From positions 1-64,000 of the forward strand of contig NZ_FWXN01000013.1 of NCBI RefSeq assembly GCF_900176385.1: a DNA stretch of 64,000 bases, written 5' to 3'. The position numbers and the translations under genes are program-made. Shown piece after piece: positions 1 through 8,589 of the stretch; position 1 is the first letter of the stretch, and each line of letters opens with the position of its first letter. The notes under the pieces were generated by a model that was not told the origin of the DNA, did no database searches, and worked only from the letters and a program-made list of their open reading frames with translations. Source of the DNA: Janibacter indicus. GTDB lineage: Bacteria > Actinomycetota > Actinomycetes > Actinomycetales > Dermatophilaceae.

Positions 1-948
1 GATCCTCGGCGGCGAGGGCGGCGTTGAACCGGGGGCCTTTTGCTTCACGGTGAGGTGCTCGTAGCCGGTGAGCAGCAGTTGCCGGCTGGCCCAGAGTTTG
101 TCGGTGGCGGTGCCGCGGCGGCCGTGCAGTTGCCGGGTGATCCGTTGACGGACCTGGGTGACCATGAGGTTGGCGAGGGCGACGAGATGCCACTTGTCGA
201 CTGCGATCCGCGCGTCCGGCAGGGCGGTGCGGATCCCGCCCGCGTACGGCGCGGACGGGTCGATCACGACCAGGTCGATGCCGGCCCGGAACGCGGGTGT
301 CTGCAGCGCGAGCCAGTCGATCACGCACGCCCCGGAGCGGCCCGGGGTCAGCCCGAGAAGGTGCCCGGGCAGGGTGGGGTCGGCGTTGACGAACGAGGTC
401 ATCCACGGGTTCGACCGTGTCCAGCCGGCCTCTTCGAGCACCCAGCGCACCGACCGGGCGCGGGTCTCGTCGATGCCGAGCACGCGGGTGGGTTCCGGCT
501 CGGGCAGCCACTGGTTGGCCAGTGCGATGAGCGCCCGGTGCGCGGTCGACCACGCCACCTGGTACTCGCTAGCGACCTCGCTGACGGCGCGGTTGCCCGA
601 CGCGATCGCCGAACCGATCTTCTCTCGTAGCCGGGTCGTGAGCCGCGACCGTGCCGGCACAGCGCGGGACTGCTGCGTGAATGTCGCTGTCCCACAGGCC
701 GGTTCGCGGCACACCAAGCGCCGTTTGAGCCACCACAGATCGGTTCATTGGCCGGAGGCAGGCAAGTCCTTGACTCGAACCAGTGGCCGCTCCGTGATCC
801 TTGAGGTGAGCACCCCGCACTCGGGGCAGGCGCCCTCCGGGTCGATGACCTCGATGACGACACGCACCGTGTCGGCATCGATTCGTTCGAGCTGCAGGAC
901 GGTGAACTCGTCCTCCAGCCCGAGCAGCACTGACGTACCCTGGTTCAT
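1..948 (-). pseudogene. ISL3-family transposase, interrupted by an in-frame stop and cut by the window edge
   Basis: The ATG at 948 opens a typical ISL3 N-terminus with a zinc-finger pair (C41PEC44, then a second Cys pair after the stop). Codon 68 (745-747) is TGA, yet the same frame continues without further stops to base 1. It reads through WWLKRRLVC, LGIDETRARS, VVIDPSAPYAGG and AVDKWHLVALANL, which hold the first two acidic residues of the DDE site. A single nonsense change therefore splits an otherwise intact transposase. The distal third, with the catalytic Glu, is off the window. Possible readthrough or a sequencing error cannot be excluded. The element is probably immobile by itself. 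Confidence 0.85.
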
Positions 949-1020
949 GCTCGTGGCCTCGCTGTTGTCGCGTTGTGAGAGACCAACAGCATGTCGGGGC
1001 CACGAGCCCCATCAACTACC

Positions 1021-1047
1021 GGGCACCCCGCTCAAGCGCGAAGAGCC
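1021..1047 (-). repeat. terminal inverted repeat of the ISL3 element
   Basis: Reading leftward from 1047 the sequence begins GGCTCTTCGCGCTT and runs on to 1021. This form is characteristic of actinobacterial ISL3 elements. It sits about 70 bp upstream of the transposase start, as expected for the outer end. The partner repeat is not in the window. Confidence 0.75.
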
Positions 1048-1183
1048 ACGTTATCAACCGTGGGCGGGCGTCATGTGCCAGTAATCGCCCTTCCCGGCGA
1101 GGCCCTCCGACTGACCTCTGGCAAACTACGCCGCGGCCGCCGAGATCACGAATAAGCGAGTCTCTGTGTCGTCCCGATCCGTC

Positions 1184-3037
1184 TCAGACAGAGGCCACCT
1201 GGGTTCGTGTGCCGCGCCTGCTGGACTCGAGTGCCGCAGTCAACGTCCGGGCGTCATAGTCGCCCAGCAAGCGGTGACCTTCGACGAAGAAGGTTGGAGT
1301 GGCGTGGGCTCCGCTGTTCTCGGCGCTCACGAGATCGCGGTTGACTCGTTCTGCGACGGCCTCGCCGTCCATGTCCTGTACGAAGCGATCGACGTCCAGT
1401 CCGAGGTCTTCCGCGTAACCAATAAGGTGCTCTCGCTCGAGCGCGTCCTGATGGGTGAATACGTAGTCGAGCCATGTCCAGAACTCGCCTTGGTTCGCGG
1501 CTGCTTCAGATGCTTTTGCAGCCAGCGGCCCATGTGGGTGGTGGGGAAGGTGCCGTACGACGTAACGAAGATCGTGACCGAAGTGCCCACTCAGATCTTC
1601 CCAGGAGCCAGTGGCGTGTGCACAGTACTCGCACTCGAAGTCGATGTATTCGACCAGCGTCAGCTGGGCATCCTCAGGGCCGCGGATGTGGTCAACTTCG
1701 GGGTCGACTGGGGGGTCGAGCACCATGGGGAGATCTGCACTCTCCTCGCCCCACCGCTGAGCGGCGATCTTGAATATCAACCAGCCCAGGGCGACGGCGA
1801 GCACCATGGACACCAGCACCCCAACCGTCGCCTGTCGCCCGAGGTCGGTTGTCGAGCCGAAAGCAAGTCCGATGATGAGCAGAGAGACGGTGAACCCCAT
1901 GCCTGAAAGTGCTGCACCGCCGAAGACGCTGCCCATACCCACTCCTTCCGGGGGTCGACCAAGGCCCATCCTGACCGCCAGGAGAGTGGCAACGCCAATT
2001 CCGGCAAGCTTGCCGAGTACGAGGCCAGCAATGACCCCCCAGGTCACGGATGATCCGAAGGAATCTGCCAGGAGTCCACCCCTGAGGTCGACGCCGGCAT
2101 TGGCGAGAGCGAAGATCGGCACGACAAGCAGTGCAGTGGGGCGGCGAAGGACTTCGTGCATTCTCTCGTTCACCGAGATCCCCCGGGCCAGGCCACGGCT
2201 GACACTGCGCGCCGACGCGGCGCTGGGCGACTGCCAGAAGTCACGGAAGAACTGGCGGGCGGCGACTACCTCTTGGCGCTGAGTGGGGTAGGCGGGGATC
2301 AGTAGACCGGCGAGCATGCCGGCGAGTGAGGCGTGCACCCCGGAAGAGACAGTGGCGAACCACATGACAATCACAAGGATCACATAAGGTGCGGCATTCC
2401 ACTGCTGTGAGCGGCCGAGTCCCCACAAGCCGATGAGGCAGGCGAGAGCAATCGACAAGGGGACAAGCTTGATCTGATCGCTGTAGACAATTCCAATGAT
2501 CGATACCGCTAGGAAGTCATCGACCACTGTCAGGGTGAGGAGGAAGACACGCAACTGGCCAGACAGTCGTGGACCCACTATGGCGAGTGCGCCCAGCATG
2601 AATGCTGTATCGGTTCCGACGACAGCACCCCATCCGCCAAGTCCGCTCCCGCCGGACACGCTGACGACAAGCACATAGACCAGAGCCGGAAGAGCGACAC
2701 CTGCAACTCCAGCCATCGCAGCGAGTTGAGCACGGCTGCGATCCCGTAAAGTCCCGTGCACGAACTCCTGTCGAACCTCCAATCCGACAACAAAGAAGAA
2801 GATCACCATCAGGCCGTCGTTGATCCAATGATGCAGATTCATATGCATGCCGGCGGGGCCGACATCGAAGCCGACTTCCTGATGCCACAGTTCGAAATAG
2901 CTTTCAGACAACGGCGAGTTCGCCCAGACGAGCGCCATGACGGTCACGAGCGCCAGAAACATCGCCGATCCGGACTCCGTCCGTAAACTGCGTGCAATGT
3001 GACCGGGAACCAGGCGACCTGGTGCCGTGGTTTCCAT
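1184..3037 (-). CDS. nhaA: NhaA-type Na+/H+ antiporter fused to a DsbA/thioredoxin-like domain
   Basis: Residues 1-430 form a multi-spanning NhaA antiporter. They carry the conserved TDTAF (D143) and VVDD (D173, D174) acidic sites, which in E. coli NhaA bind and exchange Na+ and H+. After the last membrane segment, residues 445-617 form a DsbA/thioredoxin_4-like domain with a CEYC motif (C469, C472) and a late cis-Pro region ATPTFFVEG. The whole is 617 aa against about 390 for plain NhaA. Such fusions are known in actinobacteria; the role of the redox domain is not established. The gene stands alone next to an ISL3 end, and its G+C and codon use are visibly lower than those of its neighbours, which suggests horizontal acquisition. 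The topology of the redox domain (in or out) was not determined. Confidence 0.9.
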   Translation of the reverse strand: METTAPGRLVPGHIARSLRTESGSAMFLALVTVMALVWANSPLSESYFELWHQEVGFDVGPAGMHMNLHHWINDGLMVIFFFVVGLEVRQEFVHGTLRDRSRAQLAAMAGVAGVALPALVYVLVVSVSGGSGLGGWGAVVGTDTAFMLGALAIVGPRLSGQLRVFLLTLTVVDDFLAVSIIGIVYSDQIKLVPLSIALACLIGLWGLGRSQQWNAAPYVILVIVMWFATVSSGVHASLAGMLAGLLIPAYPTQRQEVVAARQFFRDFWQSPSAASARSVSRGLARGISVNERMHEVLRRPTALLVVPIFALANAGVDLRGGLLADSFGSSVTWGVIAGLVLGKLAGIGVATLLAVRMGLGRPPEGVGMGSVFGGAALSGMGFTVSLLIIGLAFGSTTDLGRQATVGVLVSMVLAVALGWLIFKIAAQRWGEESADLPMVLDPPVDPEVDHIRGPEDAQLTLVEYIDFECEYCAHATGSWEDLSGHFGHDLRYVVRHLPHHPHGPLAAKASEAAANQGEFWTWLDYVFTHQDALEREHLIGYAEDLGLDVDRFVQDMDGEAVAERVNRDLVSAENSGAHATPTFFVEGHRLLGDYDARTLTAALESSRRGTRTQVASV

Positions 3038-3192
3038 GCGGGGAGTCTACCTAGAGCAGCCCCATGAACCCTTCACTGCTCGCGTGAGCACAGGGCTTCA
3101 CGAAGCGTCCCCGGGTCCGCACACGGGCCAGTGACGACATCTGCCCTATGCGGAGTCCACGACTCAGGAACACCGAAGGAGTGGGGGCTCGT

Positions 3193-4461
3193 TCAGCTCG
3201 CAGTCGTGCCGGGCTCGAGGCGGGCTCCCGGCTCGAGGACGACCCCCTTCGCCACGTGCGACTCACGACCGACGAGCACGACGGCGGAGTCCGAGGGCGG
3301 CCAGCGCTTCGGCTGGGCCCCGACCTGCGCGTCCTCGCCGACCCGGCACGAGTCGTCGACGACCGAGGCGTAGACCTGTGCACCGGACGCGACCCGCACC
3401 CGGTGCATGAGCACCGAGTCCTCGACCACCGCTCCCGCCTCGACGACGCAGCCCGGTCCGACGACGCTGCGGCGCACGGTGCCGTGCACGTGCGACCCGG
3501 GGCTGATCATCGAGTCCTCGACGACGCTGCCCGCGTGCATCATCGGCGGCGGCATCTCCGGCGACCGGGTGAGGATCGGCCACGCCGGGTCGTCGAAGAC
3601 GTCGACTCGTCCGCGCAGCAGCTCGCGGTGCGCGGCCAGGTAGGCGGAGGGGCGGCCGAGGTCGCGCCAGTAGCCCGTGAGCGCGTACGCGTGGGTCTTC
3701 CCGCCCTCGACGAGCCGCGGGAGCAGGCGGTCGGGGAAGTCGCCGATCCCCTCCGTGAGCCCTGGGTCGGCCTGCGCCCGTTCGTGCCGGACCGCGTCGA
3801 GCGTGCGCAGCAGCACCGGGACGTCGTAGACGAAGATCTCGGCGGCGATCGTCCCGTGCGGCGGGCCGGTGGGCTTGTCGGTCAGCCCCTGCACGACGCC
3901 GTCCCGGCCGACGTCGACGACCGTCTTGTGCTTGGCCTGCGCGAGCGGCACCTCGACGGTGACGATCGTGGCCTCGGACCCGCGCTCGAGGTGCTGGGCG
4001 ACGACGGCCCGCATGTCGAGGCGGTAGACCTGGTCGGCGCTCGTCACGACGACGACCTCGGCGCCCGCCTCACGCAGCTGGGCACCCATCTTCAGCAGGT
4101 CGTCGGCGTTGCCGGCGCTGAAGCCCTCGGACCCGCTGGCCTGCCCTTCCTCCGGCACGAGCCGCCGGTAGCCGCCGCGGGTGCGGTCGAGGTCCCAGGG
4201 CCGCCCACCGGCGAGGTGGCGGTCGAGCGAGGACGCCTCGTACTGCACCGAGACCCACACGTCGGGGATGCCGCTGTTGCCGAAGTTGCTCAGTGCGAAG
4301 TCGACGAGCTGGTAGCTGCCGGCGAAGGGGAGGGCGGGCTTGGCGCGCTCACGCGTGAGGACGTCCATCCGGGAGCCCTGACCACCCGCCTGGACGACCC
4401 CGACGATCTTCGGGATGCGGGAGAGGGGGACGACGCTCGACATACCCAGATCCGCACTCAT
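3193..4461 (-). CDS. glgC: glucose-1-phosphate adenylyltransferase-like nucleotidyltransferase
   Basis: This 422-aa protein matches ADP-glucose pyrophosphorylase, which makes ADP-glucose for glycogen. The nucleotidyltransferase signature is at residues 22-41 (VVQAGGQGSRM, then RAKPALPF) and is followed by YQLVDFALSN. A left-handed beta-helix-like C-terminus starts near residue 300. The usual GGKGTRL loop reads GGQGSRM here, so a related sugar-nucleotide specificity is possible. The start at 4461 has AGGGGA about ten bases upstream; a second ATG at 4443 is less well supported. No other glycogen gene is adjacent in the window. Confidence 0.82.
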   Translation of the reverse strand: MSADLGMSSVVPLSRIPKIVGVVQAGGQGSRMDVLTRERAKPALPFAGSYQLVDFALSNFGNSGIPDVWVSVQYEASSLDRHLAGGRPWDLDRTRGGYRRLVPEEGQASGSEGFSAGNADDLLKMGAQLREAGAEVVVVTSADQVYRLDMRAVVAQHLERGSEATIVTVEVPLAQAKHKTVVDVGRDGVVQGLTDKPTGPPHGTIAAEIFVYDVPVLLRTLDAVRHERAQADPGLTEGIGDFPDRLLPRLVEGGKTHAYALTGYWRDLGRPSAYLAAHRELLRGRVDVFDDPAWPILTRSPEMPPPMMHAGSVVEDSMISPGSHVHGTVRRSVVGPGCVVEAGAVVEDSVLMHRVRVASGAQVYASVVDDSCRVGEDAQVGAQPKRWPPSDSAVVLVGRESHVAKGVVLEPGARLEPGTTAS

Positions 4462-4509
4462 CTCATGACGTCCCCTCGCGACAGTGTCTAGGTCGAGATG
4501 CCCATCTGG

Positions 4510-4815
4510 ACCTCATCACCAGGTCCCATGACAACGTCAGCATCGCACGGCTTGAACTGTGCCTGGACCGCGGTAGGGGTCGGCCTGGTCGTTCACCGCG
4601 TGCAGCAACGCCTCGACCCGGACGGCGCGGCGTCGCTGGTGACCGGGCCTACCCCGGTCAGCCCGGTCAGGTCGGCGAAGAACTCGTTCCATGCTGCCTG
4701 TCTCCTCGGTGTCCACCCGCAGGTCCAAGACCTCGCGCTGCCCGTCGCCGTTGACGCCCACGACGATCACCACGACGGCGTTGGTCACCGCCGGGCCCTC
4801 GGCCCTTCTTCACGT
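4510..4815 (-). pseudogene. relic of an IS256-family transposase
   Basis: Minus-strand translation gives pieces of a Mutator/IS256 transposase in more than one frame. VTNAVVVIVVGVNGDGQREV runs to EETGS, a one-base shift leads to WNEFFADLTGLTGV and VTSDA, and a further piece reads EALLHAVNDQAD then AVQAQF. In intact IS256 proteins these blocks are in one frame and separated by about 40 more residues. The relic therefore has a frameshift and an internal deletion, and neither end of the IS is recognisable. It lies between glgC and fadB and has no coding potential left. Confidence 0.65.
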
Positions 4816-4825
4816 CGAAACGACC

Positions 4826-4868
4826 GTGGTCCTCGCAACTCCTCGGACGCAGGAGTTGCGAGGACCAC
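4826..4868 (-). terminator. strong hairpin downstream of the fadA-fadB operon
   Basis: A perfect 18-bp inverted repeat with a 7-nt loop (stems 4826-4843 and 4851-4868) lies 77 bp past the fadB stop. There is no clear T tract on the minus strand, as is common for terminators of high-G+C bacteria. Confidence 0.65.
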
Positions 4869-4945
4869 GAGAAGCGAAGGTCGTCGTCGTGACCTCCCCT
4901 TCGACATGCCGGAAGCCGGTCAGGCCTCGTCATGCTGCCAACGCA

Positions 4946-7018
4946 TCAGGCCGGGACGCTGGCCACACCCTTCGGCAGGAAGCGCTGCCCGGTGACCTTC
5001 TCCGAGACGCCCTCACGGTCCAGGAGCGGCGTGAGGCCACCGTTCCAGAACTGGAAGCCGGCGCCGGTGATCATCGCGAGGTCGATGTCCATCGGGGCCT
5101 GGGCGACGCCGTCGTCGAGCATCGTGCGCACCTCCTCGGCGAGGACGCCGAGGACGCGCTCGCGGACCTGCTGCGCGGTGAGCTCGACCGGCGACTCGGG
5201 GGCGGTGAGCAGCTCGGCCGCGCCCTCGTCGTCGTAGGAGCGCTTGCCGGCCTCGACGAGTGCCTTGAGGTTGGGCGAGACGTAGAAGCGCTCGCCGAGC
5301 TCACGGCGGAGCGTCTCGCTGTTGTGCAGCGCGATCGCCGGACCGACGAGGCCGACGAGGACCAGCGGCGGCATCGGGGCCAGGCCCGCGATGCCCTCGT
5401 TGGCGACCTCGACCGGCGTGCCCTCGTCGACGATCTTCGAGAACTCGCCCATGAAGCGGCCGAGCAGGCGGTTGGCGATGAAGGAGGGGCTGTCCTTGAC
5501 CAGGATGCAGGTCTTCTTCAGGCCCTTGCCGGTGGCGAAGGCCGTGGCCAGCGCCGCGTCGTCGGTCCGATCGCCCGGGATGATCTCGAGCAGCGGCATG
5601 ACCGCGACCGGGTTGAAGAAGTGGAAGCCCACGACCCGCTCGGGGTGCTGCAGCTCGGACGCCATCTCGGTGATCGACAGCGACGAGGTGTTGGAGGCGA
5701 GCACGCACTCGGGCGTGACGACCTGCTCGACCTCGGCCCAGACCTTCTTCTTGACGCCCATCTCCTCGAAGACGGCCTCGATGACGAAGTCGGCGTCGGC
5801 GAAGCCCTCCTTGCTCGTGGAGCCGGTGATGAGGGCCTTGAGCTGGTTGGCCTTGTCCGGCGTGATCTTGCCCTTGGCGAGGGAGGTGTCGATCTCGCCG
5901 TGGACATAGGCGACGCCCTTGTCGACCCGCTCCTGGTCGAGGTCGGTCATGACCACCGGCACCTTGAGCGAGCGGATGAAGAGCATCGCCAGCTGGCTGG
6001 CCATGAGGCCGGCGCCGACGATGCCGACCTTGCCGACCGGGCGCGCGAGCGCCTTGTCGGGGGCGCCGGCAGGTCGCTTCGCGCGCCTCTGCACGAGGTC
6101 GAAGGAGTACAGCCCGGCGCGCAGCTCGTCACCCATGAGCAGGTCGGCCAGGGCCTCGTCCTCGGCGGCGAAGGCGGCATCGCGCTCGGCGGTGCGCGCG
6201 GCCTTGACGAGCTCGATGGCGCGGTAGGGCGAAGGGGACTTTCCTGCGGTCTTCGCGTCGGCCAGCTGCGTGGCGGCCGCGGCAGCGGCCTCCCACACGG
6301 CGGCGTCGTCGTTCACCGGCTCGCGCTCGACCTTCGTCTCGCCGGAGAGCACACCGGCGGCCCAGATGATCGACTGCTCGAGGAAGTCGGCGCCGTCGAG
6401 GAGCGCGTCGGCGAGGCCCAGCTTCGCCGCGGCCGGGCCGTTCAGCATCCGGTTGGTGTTGAGCGGGTTCTCGACGATGACCTTGAGGGCCTTCTCCGGG
6501 CCGACGAGGCGGGGGAGCAGGTAGCAGCCGCCCCAGCCGGGGACGAGGCCGAGGAAGACCTCGGGCAGCGCGATCGCCGGCACGGCCTTGCTCATCGTGC
6601 GGTAGTCGCAGGCCAGCGACAGCTCGACGCCACCGCCCATCGCTGCACCGTTGACGAACGCGAAGGTCGGCACCGGAAGGTCCATGACCGCCGCGTACGC
6701 GGCGTGGCCAGCGCGGGCGATCTCGAGGGCCTGCTCGCGGGAGGCGACACCCGGGACTCCGGACAGGTCGGCGCCCACCGCGAAGATGAAGGGCTTGCCG
6801 GTCACGGCGACCGCGACGATCTCGCCGGCCTCGGCGCGCTGCTGCAGCGTCGCGACGGCGGCGCTGAGGCCGGCCATGCCCTCGAGGCCGAAGGTGTTGG
6901 GCTTGGTGTGGTCGTGGCCGTTGTCCAGCGTGACGAGGGCCAGCGTCCCGCCGTCGGCGGGGAGCTGGACGTCCTGGACGAGGGCGCGGGTGACGACCTC
7001 GGGCTTGGGCTCGCTCAT
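4946..7018 (-). CDS. fadB: 3-hydroxyacyl-CoA dehydrogenase/enoyl-CoA hydratase, fatty-acid oxidation subunit alpha
   Basis: This 690-aa bifunctional beta-oxidation enzyme has an N-terminal crotonase fold and C-terminal 3-hydroxyacyl-CoA dehydrogenase domains. The crotonase part carries NGAAMGGGVELSLACDYR (residues 123-140) and LPEVFLGLVPGWGG (151-164); E132 and E153 match the two catalytic glutamates of FadB. The Rossmann motif VGIVGAGLM lies near residue 337 and is followed by GFHFFNPVAVMPLLE with the dehydrogenase His. It hydrates enoyl-CoA and oxidises the 3-hydroxyacyl-CoA. The ATG at 7018 was chosen because it lies two bases past the fadA stop, whereas an upstream GTG would overlap fadA. 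It forms an operon with fadA. Confidence 0.93.
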   Translation of the reverse strand: MSEPKPEVVTRALVQDVQLPADGGTLALVTLDNGHDHTKPNTFGLEGMAGLSAAVATLQQRAEAGEIVAVAVTGKPFIFAVGADLSGVPGVASREQALEIARAGHAAYAAVMDLPVPTFAFVNGAAMGGGVELSLACDYRTMSKAVPAIALPEVFLGLVPGWGGCYLLPRLVGPEKALKVIVENPLNTNRMLNGPAAAKLGLADALLDGADFLEQSIIWAAGVLSGETKVEREPVNDDAAVWEAAAAAATQLADAKTAGKSPSPYRAIELVKAARTAERDAAFAAEDEALADLLMGDELRAGLYSFDLVQRRAKRPAGAPDKALARPVGKVGIVGAGLMASQLAMLFIRSLKVPVVMTDLDQERVDKGVAYVHGEIDTSLAKGKITPDKANQLKALITGSTSKEGFADADFVIEAVFEEMGVKKKVWAEVEQVVTPECVLASNTSSLSITEMASELQHPERVVGFHFFNPVAVMPLLEIIPGDRTDDAALATAFATGKGLKKTCILVKDSPSFIANRLLGRFMGEFSKIVDEGTPVEVANEGIAGLAPMPPLVLVGLVGPAIALHNSETLRRELGERFYVSPNLKALVEAGKRSYDDEGAAELLTAPESPVELTAQQVRERVLGVLAEEVRTMLDDGVAQAPMDIDLAMITGAGFQFWNGGLTPLLDREGVSEKVTGQRFLPKGVASVPA

Positions 7019-7020
7019 GC

Positions 7021-8232
7021 TCAGTTCTCCTTGCCGTAGTCGGCGTGGTGCGGGTTCTCCCAGATGACGGCGCCACCCATGCCGATGCCGATGCACATGG
7101 CGGTCATGCCGTAGCGGACGCTCGGGTCCTCGGCGAACTGCCGGGACAGCTGCGTCATGAGGCGCACGCCGGAGGAGGCGAGCGGGTGCCCGGTGGCGAT
7201 GGCGCCGCCGTAGCGGTTGACCTTGTCGGAGTCGTCGGCGATGCCGAAGTGCTCGAGGAAGGCGAGCACCTGCACGGCGAAGGCCTCGTTGAGCTCGAAG
7301 AGACCGATGTCGTCGATCGTCAGGCCGGCCTTGGCCAGAGCCTTCTCCGCGGCGGGGACGGGGCCGTAGCCCATGACCTCCGGCTCGACGCCGACGAAGG
7401 CGAACTCGACGAGGCGCATGCCGACGGGCAGGCCCAGCTCCTGGGCGGTCTCCTCGGCCGCGAGGATGCAGGCCGTGGCACCGTCGTTGAGACCGGCGGC
7501 ATTGCCGGCCGTGACCTTGCCGTGCGGGCGGAAGGGGGTCTTCAGGCTCTGCAGGGACTCAAGCGTCGTCTGCGGGCGCGGGGGCTCGTCGGCCGTGGCC
7601 AGGCCCCAGCCCTTGTCGGCGTGGCGGGTGGCGGTCGGGACGAGGTCGGGCTGGATCTTGCCGTCCTCGTAGGCCTGCGCGAGCTTGCGCTGGCTGTTGA
7701 CGGCGAACTCGTCCGAGCGCTCCTTGGTGAGCGTGGGGTATCGGTCGTGCAGGTTTTCGGCCGTCTTGCCCATGACGAGTGCGGACGGGTCGACGAGCTT
7801 TTCGGCGACGACGCGCGGGTTGGGGTCGACGCCCTCACCCATGGGGTGGCGGCCCATGTGCTCGACGCCACCGGCGACGGCGACGTCGATCGAGCCGAAG
7901 GAGATGGCGCCGGCGATGTTGGTCACCGCGGTCATCGCGCCGGCACACATGCGGTCGACGGAGTAGCCGGGGGTGGTGTTGGGCAGGCCCGACAGGAGCG
8001 ACGCCATGCGGCCCAGGGTCAGGCCCTGGTCGCCGATCTGGGTCGTCGCCGCGATCGCGACCTCCTCGACCCGCTCCGGCGGGAGCTCGGGGTGGCGGCG
8101 CATGAGCTCGCGGATGCAGTTGATGACCAGGTCGTCGGCGCGGGTCTGGGCGTACATGCCCTTTTCCCCGGCCTTGCCGAAGGGCGTACGGACGCCGTCG
8201 ACGAAAACGACCTCGCGTGAAGTGCGGGGCAC
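7021..8232 (-). CDS. fadA: acetyl-CoA acyltransferase (3-ketoacyl-CoA thiolase)
   Basis: This 403-aa thiolase cleaves 3-ketoacyl-CoA in the last step of beta-oxidation and pairs with the downstream FadB. The nucleophilic Cys is C96 in YSVDRMCAGAM, the GHPLASSG motif holds the catalytic His, and CIGIGMGGA near the end holds the second Cys. The GTG start at 8232 is preferred because AGAGAGG precedes it by about seven bases and the protein then begins just before EVVFVDGVRTPFG; a longer reading from 8277 adds an unlikely Cys-rich tail. Upstream is a repeat-rich intergenic region. Confidence 0.93.
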   Translation of the reverse strand: MPRTSREVVFVDGVRTPFGKAGEKGMYAQTRADDLVINCIRELMRRHPELPPERVEEVAIAATTQIGDQGLTLGRMASLLSGLPNTTPGYSVDRMCAGAMTAVTNIAGAISFGSIDVAVAGGVEHMGRHPMGEGVDPNPRVVAEKLVDPSALVMGKTAENLHDRYPTLTKERSDEFAVNSQRKLAQAYEDGKIQPDLVPTATRHADKGWGLATADEPPRPQTTLESLQSLKTPFRPHGKVTAGNAAGLNDGATACILAAEETAQELGLPVGMRLVEFAFVGVEPEVMGYGPVPAAEKALAKAGLTIDDIGLFELNEAFAVQVLAFLEHFGIADDSDKVNRYGGAIATGHPLASSGVRLMTQLSRQFAEDPSVRYGMTAMCIGIGMGGAVIWENPHHADYGKEN

Positions 8233-8356
8233 GGTGGGCCTCTCTGTCGTGGTGCAGGAGCAGCCGGGTGGTTCCACCCGACGCCTCTGAGGCTACTAAG
8301 CGCTTGCTCACCTGCGACAGGTGCGCCTCGCGTGACCCCGCCCACGTTCCCCCTTC

Positions 8357-8400
8357 GCTGGTCGAGGTGGGAGGCCTTCCACGGCCGAGCCTCGAGACCC
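8357..8400. repeat. GGTCGAGG/CCTCGAGACC dispersed imperfect palindrome, copy A
   Basis: The element starts GCTGGTCGAGGTGGGAGG and ends GAGCCTCGAGACCC. A second copy with the same ends but a different middle lies at 31667-31709. The ends can pair, so it resembles a REP-type intergenic element. It sits about 125 bp upstream of the fadA start. Confidence 0.6.
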
Positions 8401-8429
8401 CGGTGCCCTCCGACCTGCCCCTCACCCGC

Positions 8430-8558
8430 CGACTGCTGGGTCGAGGTGATCGCGTCCGACTATCCGGTCGCTGGTACCTCCACCCGCTCCCGCGGGCCGC
8501 CCTCGACTGCCGGGTCGAGGTAAGCGCGTCCGACTATCCGGTCGCTGGAACCTCTACC
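8430..8558. repeat. two direct repeats of about 55 bp, period 74
   Basis: Units 8430-8484 and 8504-8558 match at all but about six positions and share GCGTCCGACTATCCGGTCGC. The spacer is about 19 bp. The region from 8285 to 8589, between fadA and RNase D, contains only these repeats, copy A of the GGTCGAGG element and the hairpin at 8563. No gene is seen there. Confidence 0.75.
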
Positions 8559-8562
8559 GGAA

Positions 8563-8580
8563 GCGGGGTCGCGACCCCGC
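8563..8580 (-). terminator. palindromic hairpin after RNase D
   Basis: GCGGGGTCGCGACCCCGC is a perfect 18-nt palindrome ten bases past the RNase D stop codon on the minus strand. It is a likely terminator for the DUF3000-rnd operon. Confidence 0.55.
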
Positions 8581-8589
8581 GGGTGCCCG

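Larger units (their letters stand above)
1..1047 (-). mobile_element. ISL3-family insertion sequence, one end only
   Basis: The window opens inside an insertion sequence. Its upstream (left) end lies at about 1047, where a terminal inverted repeat starting GGCTCTTCGCGCTT on the minus strand is seen. The element contains a transposase reading leftward off the window edge. The second terminal repeat and the target-site duplication are outside the window; ISL3 elements usually duplicate 8 bp, so 1048-1055 would be one copy. The family call rests on the transposase sequence. Confidence 0.85.

Noticed and set aside
1166-1906. A plus-strand gene over the antiporter's C-terminal domain
   Set aside because: The minus strand encodes a DsbA-like domain with CEYC in frame with NhaA; the plus-strand frame shows no recognisable motif.
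4691-7039. A 782-codon open frame antisense to fadB
   Set aside because: FadB on the minus strand has all catalytic motifs; the antisense frame has Asp/Gly/Leu-rich low-complexity sequence.
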